Positions 1 through 7,058 are shown, numbered from the stretch's first letter. The stretch is 8,194 nt of DNA from an uncultured Blautia sp. (GCF_937880195.1 NZ_CALFLA010000006.1:1-8194), one strand, 5' to 3'. Notes: generated from the sequence alone by a model not told the origin. Numbers and translations are program-made.

Positions 1-14
1 CATCGGTCTATCAT
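1..14 (-). CDS. 5' end of the gene after moaC, possibly moaA (partial)
   Basis: An ATG at 14-12 overlaps the TGA stop of moaC (13-11) as ATGA, the usual sign of translational coupling. The readable start is Met-Ile-Asp-Arg, then Cys or Trp, before the window ends. Clostridial MoaA proteins (the radical SAM GTP 3',8-cyclase acting just before MoaC) often begin with a similar Met-x-Asp stretch, so moaA is a sensible guess, but four codons prove nothing. A second ATG at 3-1 is in another frame and has no ribosome binding site before it. Other molybdenum cofactor genes such as moaB/mog or a MOSC-domain gene are possible. Confidence 0.4.
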
Positions 15-496
15 TTTTCTTCAAAACGGAACTCTCCGCTTTTTCCTCCTGTCTTTTCCACAAGATGGATCTCTGACATAACCATATGCTTGTCAATGGC
101 CTTACACATGTCATAAATTGTCAGAAGCGTTATCTGCACTCCTGTCAGCGCCTCCATCTCTACTCCTGTTTTTCCTTCGGTCTTTACCATGCAATAAACA
201 TGGATTCTGCTGTTTTGCTGATCCAGTTCAAAATCCACTGAGCATTTCTGTATTGGAAGAGGGTGACACATGGGGATCAAAGCAGACGTCTGCTTTACTC
301 CCATGATCCCGGCCACTCGCGCCACTCCAAGGACGTCGCCTTTTTTTATGCTGCCCTCTGTGACAGCCTCCATAATTTCAGGTCCTACGGTTATATATCC
401 TGTTGCCAAAGCTGTGCGAAATGTAGGTGTTTTTGCTGAAACATCCACCATAACCGCATTTCCATTTTTATCAAAATGGCTAAATTCCTTCCCCAT
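11..496 (-). CDS. moaC: cyclic pyranopterin monophosphate synthase MoaC
   Basis: MoaC converts the 3',8-cyclo-GTP made by MoaA into cyclic pyranopterin monophosphate, the first stable intermediate of molybdenum cofactor synthesis, in the cytosol. The 161-aa product has the usual family length. Visible family signatures are the MCHPLP motif with His78, GVEMEALTG with Glu113 and Glu115, and DMCK with Asp129 and Lys132; these match the active-site residues known from E. coli MoaC. The frame stays open up to 592, but the ATG at 496 is chosen because it has a strong AGGAGG seven bases upstream and because the promoter -10 box (524-529) lies inside the longer frame. The stop overlaps the next gene, so moaC is probably the first gene of a cofactor operon leaving the window on the left. 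Confidence 0.96.
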   Translation of the reverse strand: MGKEFSHFDKNGNAVMVDVSAKTPTFRTALATGYITVGPEIMEAVTEGSIKKGDVLGVARVAGIMGVKQTSALIPMCHPLPIQKCSVDFELDQQNSRIHVYCMVKTEGKTGVEMEALTGVQITLLTIYDMCKAIDKHMVMSEIHLVEKTGGKSGEFRFEEK

Positions 497-501
497 TTTA
501 T

Positions 502-509
502 CCCCTCCT
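502..509 (-). promoter_or_regulatory. Shine-Dalgarno site that sets the moaC start
   Basis: On the minus strand this reads AGGAGGGG, with seven bases between AGGAGG and the ATG at 496. It decides against the upstream in-frame ATG at 592. Confidence 0.85.
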
Positions 510-523
510 GTATACTTCCCTTT

Positions 524-552
524 AGTATAAGAAATTTCCCCGATTCCGTCAA
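524..552 (-). promoter_or_regulatory. sigma-A promoter of moaC
   Basis: On the minus strand there is TTGACG (552-547), a 17-base spacer, and TATACT (529-524), each box differing from consensus at one position. Transcription would start near 517, giving a leader of about 20 bases that holds only the ribosome binding site. The -35 box lies inside the hairpin that follows metG. Confidence 0.8.
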
Positions 553-570
553 GCAGCGGAACCGGGGAAA
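531..570 (-). terminator. likely metG terminator hairpin overlapping the moaC promoter
   Basis: An inverted repeat pairs 535-548 with 557-570: 13 base pairs, one A/C mismatch and an 8-base loop. On the minus strand it begins about 35 bases after the metG stop and is followed by TTTCTT, a short interrupted U-tract. Read on the plus strand, the stem is followed after AGAA by seven T's, formally the better tail, but no plus-strand gene ends here. The minus-strand role is therefore inferred from gene order, and termination may be leaky. Confidence 0.55.
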
Positions 571-604
571 AGAATTTTTTTGTCTGTATCAAAAATTATT
601 TTTA

Positions 605-2554
605 TCAGCAGATTTCTGCTCCTGCAGGCATATTTTTTTCCGGTGTCATCAGAGCCAGATTTCCCTCTGCATCCTCTGCGCAAAGGATCATTCCCTCACT
701 CATAACTCCGGCAAGTTTCGCAGGTTTTAAGTTAGTGACAACCATAACTTTTTTACCTACCATTTCCTCCGGCGTATAGTGAGCCTTGATTCCAGACACG
801 ATCTGACGGACCTGACTTCCGATCTTCACCTGGGAACAAAGCAGTTTCTTAGATTTTTTAACTGCCTCACAGGCAATGATCTCTCCAACCTGGAACTGAA
901 GTTTTTCAAAATCATCAAAAGTGATCTCTGCCTTTGGCTCCAGATCGATTCCCGGCTCTTCTTCCTTCTCTTCCTGTACAGGCGGATGAAGCTCTTCCAC
1001 CTTAGCCATAACCTCTTTCAGGTCAAGACGGGCAAAAAGGATTTCCGGTTTTTCTACAACTTTATTTCCAGAAGGATAAAGACCAAAAGTATCCATGGAT
1101 TCAAAACTTCTCTTTTCTGCGTTTAACTGAGCAAGAATACGCTCTGTTGTCTCCGGCATAAAGGCTTCCAGAAGAGCAGCTCCCATTGTAATTCCCTCAA
1201 CCAGGTTATAAAGAACTGTTGCAAGACGGTCCTGCTTGTCCTCTTCTTTTGCAAGAGCCCATGGCATTGTCTCGTCAATATATTTGTTCAAACGCTTAAA
1301 GAGGCTGAATACTTCTGTCATAGCGTCTGCCACACGAAGTTTATCCATCTTAGCTGCAACCTTGGCAGGTACGCCAAGCACAAAGGATTTCAGATCTTCG
1401 TCAACCGGCTCTTCTACGCCTTTGTTTTCTACTACGCCGCCAAAATATTTATTTGACATGGAAATGGTACGGTTTACCAGATTTCCAAGCGTATTAGCAA
1501 GCTCAGAGTTCAGACGCTCTACCATAAGCTCCCAGGTGATCACACCGTCGTTTTCAAATGGCATTTCATGAAGCACAAAATATCTCACTGCGTCTACGCC
1601 AAAGAAATCTACCAGCTCATCTGCATAAAGTACATTTCCTTTGGATTTACTCATTTTGCCATCGCCCTGAAGAAGCCACGGATGACCAAACACCTGCTTG
1701 GGAAGGGGCAGATCCAGTGACATAAGGAAAATCGGCCAGTAAATGGTATGGAAACGGATAATGTCTTTACCGATCAGGTGAAGATCTGCCGGCCAGAGCT
1801 TACCAAACTGTTCTGTGCTGTTGCCGTCGCAGTCATATCCGATTCCTGTAATATAGTTTGTCAAAGCGTCAAGCCATACGTAAACCACATGTTTCGGATC
1901 AAAATCTACAGGGATTCCCCACTTAAAGGAAGTTCTGGAAACGCAGAGATCCTGAAGTCCCGGAAGAAGGAAATTGTTCATCATCTCATTTTTGCGGGAT
2001 TCCGGCTGGATAAACTCTGGATGTGTTTTAATATGCTCGATGAGGCGGTCTGCGTATTTGCTCATTTTGAAGAAATAAGCCTCTTCCTTAGCCGGAACAC
2101 AGGGACGTCCGCAGTCTGGACATTTGCCGTCTACAAGCTGGCTCTCTGTAAAAAATGACTCGCATGGAGTACAGTACATTCCTTCATAATGTCCTTTATA
2201 AATGTCTCCCTTTGCATACATTTTCTTAAAGATCTTCTGTACCTGCTTCTCATGATCTTCATCTGTGGTACGGATAAATTTGTCATAGGAAGTGTTCATA
2301 AGATCCCAGATATTCTTAATTTCACCGGATACATTATCTACAAATTCCTTCGGCGTAATTCCTGCCTCCTGGGCTTTCAGTTCGATCTTCTGTCCATGCT
2401 CGTCTGTTCCTGTCTGGAAAAATACATCATAGCCTTCCAGTCTTTTATAACGTGCAATGGCATCTGCCAGAACAGCCTCATAAGTATTTCCAATATGGGG
2501 CTTACCGGAGGTATAGGCAATCGCCGTTGTAATATAATATTTCTGTTTTTCCAT
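605..2554 (-). CDS. metG: methionyl-tRNA synthetase, dimeric type with C-terminal tRNA-binding domain
   Basis: This class I aminoacyl-tRNA synthetase charges tRNA-Met with methionine in the cytosol. The 649-aa protein has the HIGH-type signature as HIGN at residues 20-23, a zinc knuckle with Cys128, Cys131, Cys145 and Cys148, and an intact KMSKS loop at 300-304. The helical anticodon-binding domain covers about 340-500. After an acidic, Glu-rich linker (about 524-540) comes an EMAPII/Trbp111-like tRNA-binding domain at about 545-649, which in relatives also mediates dimerisation. The length is normal for the clostridial form. The start is supported by GAGGAGG nine bases upstream. Many Firmicutes control this gene with a T-box leader; I see no T-box consensus in the 263-bp upstream gap. 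The gene is divergent from nagA. Confidence 0.97.
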   Translation of the reverse strand: MEKQKYYITTAIAYTSGKPHIGNTYEAVLADAIARYKRLEGYDVFFQTGTDEHGQKIELKAQEAGITPKEFVDNVSGEIKNIWDLMNTSYDKFIRTTDEDHEKQVQKIFKKMYAKGDIYKGHYEGMYCTPCESFFTESQLVDGKCPDCGRPCVPAKEEAYFFKMSKYADRLIEHIKTHPEFIQPESRKNEMMNNFLLPGLQDLCVSRTSFKWGIPVDFDPKHVVYVWLDALTNYITGIGYDCDGNSTEQFGKLWPADLHLIGKDIIRFHTIYWPIFLMSLDLPLPKQVFGHPWLLQGDGKMSKSKGNVLYADELVDFFGVDAVRYFVLHEMPFENDGVITWELMVERLNSELANTLGNLVNRTISMSNKYFGGVVENKGVEEPVDEDLKSFVLGVPAKVAAKMDKLRVADAMTEVFSLFKRLNKYIDETMPWALAKEEDKQDRLATVLYNLVEGITMGAALLEAFMPETTERILAQLNAEKRSFESMDTFGLYPSGNKVVEKPEILFARLDLKEVMAKVEELHPPVQEEKEEEPGIDLEPKAEITFDDFEKLQFQVGEIIACEAVKKSKKLLCSQVKIGSQVRQIVSGIKAHYTPEEMVGKKVMVVTNLKPAKLAGVMSEGMILCAEDAEGNLALMTPEKNMPAGAEIC

Positions 2555-2597
2555 TATAGAAATCCTCCTCAGGGTATTTTAAAAATTCGCTTCTTAA

Positions 2598-2626
2598 ATA
2601 CTAGCATATTTAAAGGGATTTAGCAA
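2598..2626 (-). promoter_or_regulatory. proximal metG promoter
   Basis: On the minus strand there is TTGCTA (2626-2621), 17 bases, and TAGTAT (2603-2598), with a TG one base before the -10 box (an extended -10). Transcription would start near 2591, so the leader is about 36 bases, too short for a riboswitch or T-box. Confidence 0.7.
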
Positions 2627-2646
2627 ATCAGTTTTTGACAGTCTGC

Positions 2647-2690
2647 CCCAGAACAAAGCTCTCTAACAGAGATCCTTTCTGGGAAGAGCT
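2647..2690. other. imperfect hairpin with an alternative pairing in the metG/nagA gap
   Basis: CCCAG (2647-2651), AAAG (2655-2658) and TCTCT (2660-2664) can pair with AGAGA (2668-2672), CTTT (2675-2678) and CTGGG (2679-2683). This gives 14 pairs around a 3-base loop, with a bulge and a small internal loop. AGCTCT (2657-2662) can pair instead with AGAGCT (2685-2690), which excludes the first fold. No T-run follows on either strand, so it is not an intrinsic terminator. It would be transcribed only from the distal minus-strand promoter. I do not recognise it as a known riboswitch, T-box or small RNA. Confidence 0.45.
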
Positions 2691-2732
2691 GATTTTATGG
2701 TATCATAACCGGAATCTGAAAACAATGAAATA

Positions 2733-2761
2733 AGTATAAATCATGTTTGAATTCATGTCAG
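2733..2761 (-). promoter_or_regulatory. possible distal metG promoter interlocked with the nagA promoter
   Basis: On the minus strand there is CTGACA (2761-2756), 17 bases, and TATACT (2738-2733), one mismatch from consensus in each box. Transcription from about 2726 would give metG a leader of about 170 bases containing the hairpin at 2647-2690. Its -35 box lies in the spacer of the plus-strand nagA promoter, so polymerase could not occupy both at once. Predicted from sequence only. Confidence 0.5.
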
Positions 2762-2775
2762 GAAAGATCTATAAT
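2747..2775 (+). promoter_or_regulatory. sigma-A promoter of nagA
   Basis: TTGAAT (2747-2752), a 17-base spacer and a perfect TATAAT (2770-2775). Transcription would start near 2782, leaving a leader of about 36 bases before the nagA ATG. Confidence 0.8.
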
Positions 2776-2786
2776 AGGATTATCTA

Positions 2787-2798
2787 TTAACATGTTAA
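2787..2798. promoter_or_regulatory. 12-bp perfect palindrome in the nagA leader, candidate operator
   Basis: TTAACATGTTAA is fully self-complementary and lies between the predicted transcription start and the ribosome binding site of nagA, a usual position for a repressor site. It does not resemble the GntR-family NagR site or a catabolite (cre) box as I know them. It is short and AT-rich, so chance is possible. Confidence 0.35.
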
Positions 2799-2817
2799 AA
2801 AACAAGGAGACGTTACT

Positions 2818-3921
2818 ATGATTATTAAAAACGGACTGGTATTCCAGGAAGACGGCAGCTTTGTCAAAAAAGATCTGTACATTGAAGAGGGCAGATTTGT
2901 TGCCACAGAAGCTGAGGTATCTGACAAAACAGAATATGATGCACAAGGCTTAAAAGTTCTCCCGGGTCTGGTGGACGTACACAGCCACGGCGCTTATGGA
3001 CACGACTTCTGCGATGCAGACGCCGAAGGCCTGAAAGTTATCCTGAAATACGAAAAAGAACACGGAATCACCTCCTACTGTCCTACCTCCATGACCCTTG
3101 CTAAAGACAAACTCATGGATATTTTCACTACTGCAACAAAGGTAGAGCCGGACCCTTCCCGCGCCCGTATCATCGGCGTTAATATGGAAGGTCCCCTTAT
3201 CGACATTGCAAAAAAAGGCGCGCAGGCAGCCGAATATATCAGCGTACCGGACGTATCCTTTTTCCGCCAGTGCAACCAGGCTTCTGGAAACCAGATCAAA
3301 CTTGTTACACTTGCTCCCAATGTAGACCGCGCCTTTGAATTTATTGAAGCAGCCAAAGATGAAGTAGTCATCTCCATCGGACATACCACAGCGGATTACG
3401 ACTGCGCTAAAAAAGCTATGGAGCTTGGTGTAAACCACGTTACTCACCTTTATAACGCTATGCCTCCTTTTGGCCACAGAGATCCTGGCGTTATCGGCGC
3501 TGCATGTGACAGCGAAGACTGCATGGTAGAACTGATCTGCGACGGCTTCCACATTCATGGCAGCGTAGTGCGGACCACCTTCAAAATGTTCGGAGACGAA
3601 CGTGTGGTACTAATCAGCGATTCCATGATGGCAACCGGAATGGAAAACGGAACCTATGAGCTTGGCGGCCAGGAAGTAACTATGAAAGACCGTCTGGCAA
3701 CTCTTTCCAACGGTACGATCGCAGGTTCTGCCACAAACCTTTTTGACTGCATGAAAAAAGCTATGGAATTTGGCATTCCTGAATCTACAGCTATTTTTGC
3801 AGCTACAAGAAACCCGGCAAAGAGTATTAAAGTTTACGACCAGGTAGGTTCTCTTACCCCAGGTAAATATGCGGACGTTCTTATTGTAGACGATTCCTAC
3901 AACCTTGTAAAAGTATTTTGA
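2818..3921 (+). CDS. nagA: N-acetylglucosamine-6-phosphate deacetylase
   Basis: NagA removes acetate from N-acetylglucosamine-6-phosphate to give glucosamine-6-phosphate. It serves use of dietary or mucin amino sugars and cell-wall recycling, in the cytosol. The 367-aa product is slightly short but normal for this amidohydrolase family. Visible residues are the His-x-His pair at 55 and 57 (VDVHSHGAYGHDF), metal-ligand Glu124 in NMEGPLI, His189 in IGHTTADY, His210 in VTHLYNAM, the DGFHIHG motif at 242-248, and catalytic Asp268 in LISDSMMATG. The ATG at 2818 has AAGGAG eight bases upstream. The gene has its own promoter and terminator, and no nagB or sugar transporter lies beside it, so it appears monocistronic. 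It is divergent from metG and convergent with the AAA+ gene. Confidence 0.96.
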   Translation: MIIKNGLVFQEDGSFVKKDLYIEEGRFVATEAEVSDKTEYDAQGLKVLPGLVDVHSHGAYGHDFCDADAEGLKVILKYEKEHGITSYCPTSMTLAKDKLMDIFTTATKVEPDPSRARIIGVNMEGPLIDIAKKGAQAAEYISVPDVSFFRQCNQASGNQIKLVTLAPNVDRAFEFIEAAKDEVVISIGHTTADYDCAKKAMELGVNHVTHLYNAMPPFGHRDPGVIGAACDSEDCMVELICDGFHIHGSVVRTTFKMFGDERVVLISDSMMATGMENGTYELGGQEVTMKDRLATLSNGTIAGSATNLFDCMKKAMEFGIPESTAIFAATRNPAKSIKVYDQVGSLTPGKYADVLIVDDSYNLVKVF

Positions 3922-3961
3922 TTTTTAGGTTTATTTTATTAACTGCAAATCTTCCATACAA

Positions 3962-4007
3962 AAAGGAGAGGCTGTCATTCTGATATGATCCCTCTCCTTT
4001 GTTTTTT
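3962..4007 (+). terminator. intrinsic terminator of nagA, probably bidirectional
   Basis: A perfect 10-bp stem, AAAGGAGAGG (3962-3971) with CCTCTCCTTT (3991-4000), encloses a 19-base loop that can form a small inner TCAT/ATGA stem. On the plus strand it is followed by G and six T's, about 40 bases after the nagA stop. On the minus strand the stem ends in a run of five T's (3964-3960), so it can also stop the convergent three-gene operon, whose last stop is at 4101. Confidence 0.85.
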
Positions 4008-4100
4008 CAGCAATTCTATACTACATCAAATCTCTGGTCTCTGCGCGATTGCAGGTCCCAAGCCATTTCCCTGTATTTCTCTGTTTCCGGGAAAAAAATT

Positions 4101-5600
4101 TTACAATTCCCGGATTCTGCTCCTCAGTTCTCTGTCCCTGTCCTCAAAAAGCAGTTCCCTGTTATATCTTACATACCGCTCACATTCATAGGTTTCCAGA
4201 AATTTTACACAGTAAAAATCCGTGTTGATCCCTGATACAAACATTACCATTTCCTGACTGTTATAAAAAGCAGCTTCCATAAAGTCAAAAGCATATTCTA
4301 TGGTGTTTTCTGCTGTTTCGCATAAAAGCTCCCAGCCTGCCCTGTCTTTTCCAAAGGCTTCTTTTACAAGGTCAAAGCCTTCCTCCCTGTTCAGCTGGCT
4401 TTCTCCCCGAAGAAGTTTTTCGTAATTTCTCAAAAGCGCTTCGGCCTTTCTAATTGAAATTTCTTCCTTCCGCTCCAAAAGTCCCTGTTCCTTTTTCTTT
4501 TCCGCAGACGCTTTCATCTGGTCTGCATAATCACCCAGACGGAGCAGCAGAGTCTCCTCTGACGAATCTTCCTTCAATTTCTGGAGAACCGCAAACACTT
4601 TTTCCAGAACTGCTTCTTCCGTAACTGCTTCCCGGACTTTCTGACACATACCGGAAAAGATCAGATTTACCACACTTATTTTTTCATCAAAAGGAGCATG
4701 GGAAACTTTTTTCACCATAGCCTCTGTACTCCTTCCTTCCAGAATCTCTGCAATGTGATAATCCTGACTGTATTTCCGGTACAGCTCATAATAGTCTGCA
4801 AATTCACGGGCGATCCGCTCATGCTGGATATACTGGATAGTTAAATCTACGGTTATCTCTTTTCCAAGTTTTTCACAGACTTCCATCATCCTTGACAGAT
4901 CTTCCCATCCTCTTGGAGTGGCAAACTCCACCCCGTCAATGGTTGTTTCCATCTGGTAAAAACAGGAATTCCTCAGTTCCAGATATGACAGAATCGCCGG
5001 ATGAAAATTTTCTCTCCGGGCATATTTCCTCCAAGCCTGGTAATCCGGTTCTACCTGTATTTTTTTCACACGGTCAAGGGTGACAACATCAAACTCCCGG
5101 ACAGATTTGTTATATTCCGGTGGGTTTCCTGCTGCTGCGATCACCCAGCCTTTTGGAATCTCATGATTTCCAAAGGTTTTATTCTGTAAAAACTGCAGCA
5201 TTGCCGGGGCAAGCGTTTCCGATACGCAGTTGATCTCATCAATAAAAAGAATCCCCTCTTCAAGCCCTGTCTCTTTCATTTTCTCATAGATGCTTGCCAC
5301 GATCTCACTCATGGTATATTCTGTAGCTGAATACTTTTTTCCTCCATATTCCTTTTCAGAAATAAACGGAAGGCCAATGGCGCTTTGTCTGGTATGATGA
5401 GTGATTGTATATGCCACCAAGGCCACACCGCATTCCCTGGCTGCCTGCTCCACGATCTGTGTCTTTCCGATTCCCGGAGCTCCGAGAATCAATATAGGTC
5501 TTTGCTTTACCCGTGGTATTACATATTCTCCATATTCATCCTTTAAAAGGTAGGCTCTGACTGTATCTACGATCTCCTGTTTTGCCTGTCTGATATTCAT
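4101..5600 (-). CDS. MoxR/dynein-type AAA+ ATPase with long C-terminal extension
   Basis: A 499-aa cytosolic ATPase without signal peptide or membrane segment. Visible elements are Walker A GAPGIGKT at 40-47, Walker B ILFIDEIN at 117-124 (Asp121, Glu122), a sensor-1 Asn159 in AAAGNPPEYN, a likely arginine finger Arg177 in TLDRV, and a sensor-2-like Arg230 in TPRGWEDL. This is the AAA_5/MoxR layout, whose members usually act with VWA-domain partners as chaperones or remodelling motors. A typical MoxR protein is about 330 aa; the roughly 190 extra residues are charged and helical, probably coiled coil at 320-400, then a region I do not recognise. It lies 13 bases after the VWA gene; AGGAG at 5612-5608, just past that gene's stop, is seven bases from the ATG, so the two are probably translationally coupled. 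Substrate and role are unknown. Confidence 0.9.
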   Translation of the reverse strand: MNIRQAKQEIVDTVRAYLLKDEYGEYVIPRVKQRPILILGAPGIGKTQIVEQAARECGVALVAYTITHHTRQSAIGLPFISEKEYGGKKYSATEYTMSEIVASIYEKMKETGLEEGILFIDEINCVSETLAPAMLQFLQNKTFGNHEIPKGWVIAAAGNPPEYNKSVREFDVVTLDRVKKIQVEPDYQAWRKYARRENFHPAILSYLELRNSCFYQMETTIDGVEFATPRGWEDLSRMMEVCEKLGKEITVDLTIQYIQHERIAREFADYYELYRKYSQDYHIAEILEGRSTEAMVKKVSHAPFDEKISVVNLIFSGMCQKVREAVTEEAVLEKVFAVLQKLKEDSSEETLLLRLGDYADQMKASAEKKKEQGLLERKEEISIRKAEALLRNYEKLLRGESQLNREEGFDLVKEAFGKDRAGWELLCETAENTIEYAFDFMEAAFYNSQEMVMFVSGINTDFYCVKFLETYECERYVRYNRELLFEDRDRELRSRIREL

Positions 5601-5613
5601 ATCTTTTCTCCTG

Positions 5614-6993
5614 TTACTTAATATTTTCCTGCATTCCCAAGGTCCATTTTTCCTGTTTCTGCACAGGGAAGTCTTCCTCTCCCAGAATCAGCTTCATAGC
5701 CCAGGGAGGCACATCCACATCTCTATAATCTTCTTTCATAAAAACAAATGCCGTATCATACGGAGGCCGTTTTCCAGGAAACGTCCCATATCCGTCTGTA
5801 AAATACAAAAGCCCCCGAAGGCTTTTAAACGCACCTGTTTTTATTAGCTGCTCCACATAACGAAAGGCAGGACGAAAATCTGTCCCTCCAAATCCTTTCA
5901 CTGTAAATTCCTGAAGATACTGCTTCATCTCCTTTTGATTCCTTATTACTACATCTTCCTGGACCCTGTCGTCGCATTGAAGAATATGCACATGGATCCG
6001 GCGAAAGAAACTTTCTGATTCTGCAAGTACACTGTAGGTTTCCTCAAGAAATTTCCTTATCAGATCTCCTTTGCAGGACATGGAAGTATCCACCACGATT
6101 ACAAAATCTTCAATTTTTCTGGTTTCTCTTGTCTCCAGAGGTTCGATCAAAGGCATATTCCCATAATGCTTCATCCCATAATAGTAATAAATATAATCAA
6201 AGGTATCCATATCTGTCTGAAATTCTTCCCTCAGCACAGAGAACCGCCTCAAAAATTCCCGATAATCATATCTCTTCCTGTTTTCCACGCAAAGCTGTTC
6301 AAGCAGAGAGGGCGCTTTGCCTGAGGCCTCCTTGGACATCAGTTCTATTTCTGTCTGAAGTTTTTTTCTTCTGTCCTCCCAGTTTTTCTTCGGACTGGCC
6401 AGACCGCTTTTTCCCTCATCGCTTTTCCAGAAATGATGATCGTCTTTTCGAAATTCCTGCGTCAGTTTTTCCACTTCTTCCTCTGGCAGTTTTTCCAGTA
6501 TACAAAAAATCCTTTCTGCGGTTAAAATCCCATACTGTTCTCTCCATTTTCGATAGTATTCCCTTCGGAGGCTTCCCGGCCGGAGATAAACAGGCTTCTG
6601 GTACAGATCATCCACAATATGCTCCACTGCAATATCCGAAGCCAGATCCCAGAGCCTTACATCTCTTTCTTTTCTTCCCCATATATGGCAAAAAAGACAA
6701 TGAAGCAGCTGGTGAAGATATTGTCGATTCAGCAGGATCTTATGATTCATAAAGATGGGGATCAGCCATCCAGGTGAAACAAAAAGCTGTTCTCCGTCTG
6801 TTCCCATACTGGCTGTTTCCTCGGAAAAGACAGGTCTTAAACTGCTTAACGGTCCATATAAAAAGGGCATAGATACTCCCAGTTCATTTTTTGAGTTTTT
6901 CAGGACTTCCTGACAGATTTCCAGAATCTCCTCCTCTTTTTTTCTCTGTTCATGCACAAAATTTCCATATTTTTCTCTGTCTTTTCTCTCCAT
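5614..6993 (-). CDS. DUF2201-type protein: metallopeptidase-like N-domain plus C-terminal VWA domain
   Basis: A 459-aa cytosolic protein. The N-terminal part carries a histidine motif, H94-Q-L-L-H98 followed by His103, then an LWDLASD stretch at 114-120, as in the putative metallopeptidase domain of the DUF2201 family; a Gln stands where a zinc protease has Glu. A Lys- and Glu-rich helical middle follows. The C-terminal VWA-like domain (about 297-445) has a complete metal-binding (MIDAS) set: Asp302, Ser304 and Ser306 in DTSMS, Thr371 in GGTDFRP, and Asp400 in YFTDGYG. VWA proteins of this kind usually work with a MoxR ATPase, encoded next here. Start choice: ATG at 6993 has GGAAAGG six bases upstream. 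An in-frame TTG at 7008 with AGGGG nine bases upstream would add five residues. The 65-base gap to the previous gene contains a CTGTAAG/CTTACAG inverted repeat. Confidence 0.87.
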   Translation of the reverse strand: MERKDREKYGNFVHEQRKKEEEILEICQEVLKNSKNELGVSMPFLYGPLSSLRPVFSEETASMGTDGEQLFVSPGWLIPIFMNHKILLNRQYLHQLLHCLFCHIWGRKERDVRLWDLASDIAVEHIVDDLYQKPVYLRPGSLRREYYRKWREQYGILTAERIFCILEKLPEEEVEKLTQEFRKDDHHFWKSDEGKSGLASPKKNWEDRRKKLQTEIELMSKEASGKAPSLLEQLCVENRKRYDYREFLRRFSVLREEFQTDMDTFDYIYYYYGMKHYGNMPLIEPLETRETRKIEDFVIVVDTSMSCKGDLIRKFLEETYSVLAESESFFRRIHVHILQCDDRVQEDVVIRNQKEMKQYLQEFTVKGFGGTDFRPAFRYVEQLIKTGAFKSLRGLLYFTDGYGTFPGKRPPYDTAFVFMKEDYRDVDVPPWAMKLILGEEDFPVQKQEKWTLGMQENIK

Positions 6994-6999
6994 ATCCAT

Positions 7000-7006
7000 C
7001 CTTTCC
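7000..7006 (-). promoter_or_regulatory. ribosome binding site favouring the ATG at 6993
   Basis: GGAAAGG on the minus strand sits six bases before the ATG at 6993 and directly against another in-frame ATG at 6999, which is too close to use. The competing TTG at 7008 relies on AGGGG at 7022-7018. Confidence 0.55.
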
Positions 7007-7058
7007 AATTAGAATATCCCCTGTAAGTTTCTATCTATTTATTCTTCATCTGCTTCTC

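Noticed and set aside
2635..2640. Perfect TTGACA on the plus strand as a second nagA promoter
   Set aside because: No acceptable -10 box is found 16-18 bases downstream.
2555..2817. T-box or SAM riboswitch leader for metG
   Set aside because: I looked for the T-box antiterminator consensus and for a terminator hairpin with a U-tract on the minus strand and found neither, and the SAM-I core is absent.
2950..3558. 202-codon open frame on the minus strand inside nagA
   Set aside because: It is antisense to a clearly conserved nagA region, its product resembles no family, and no promoter or ribosome binding site serves it.
4084..4112. CCGGGAA/TTCCCGG inverted repeat at the AAA+ stop codon as a terminator
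   Set aside because: The stem is only seven pairs, the loop is AT-rich and no T-run follows on the minus strand; the hairpin at 3962-4000 is a much better terminator.
3985..4235. Short plus-strand open frames after nagA
   Set aside because: They begin within the terminator loop or just after the stem and run antisense into the AAA+ gene; no promoter or binding site is seen.
6129..6752. 207-codon open frame on the plus strand
   Set aside because: It lies wholly antisense to the VWA-protein gene, has no ribosome binding site, and its product is a Ser/Phe/Pro-rich sequence typical of a reverse-strand shadow.
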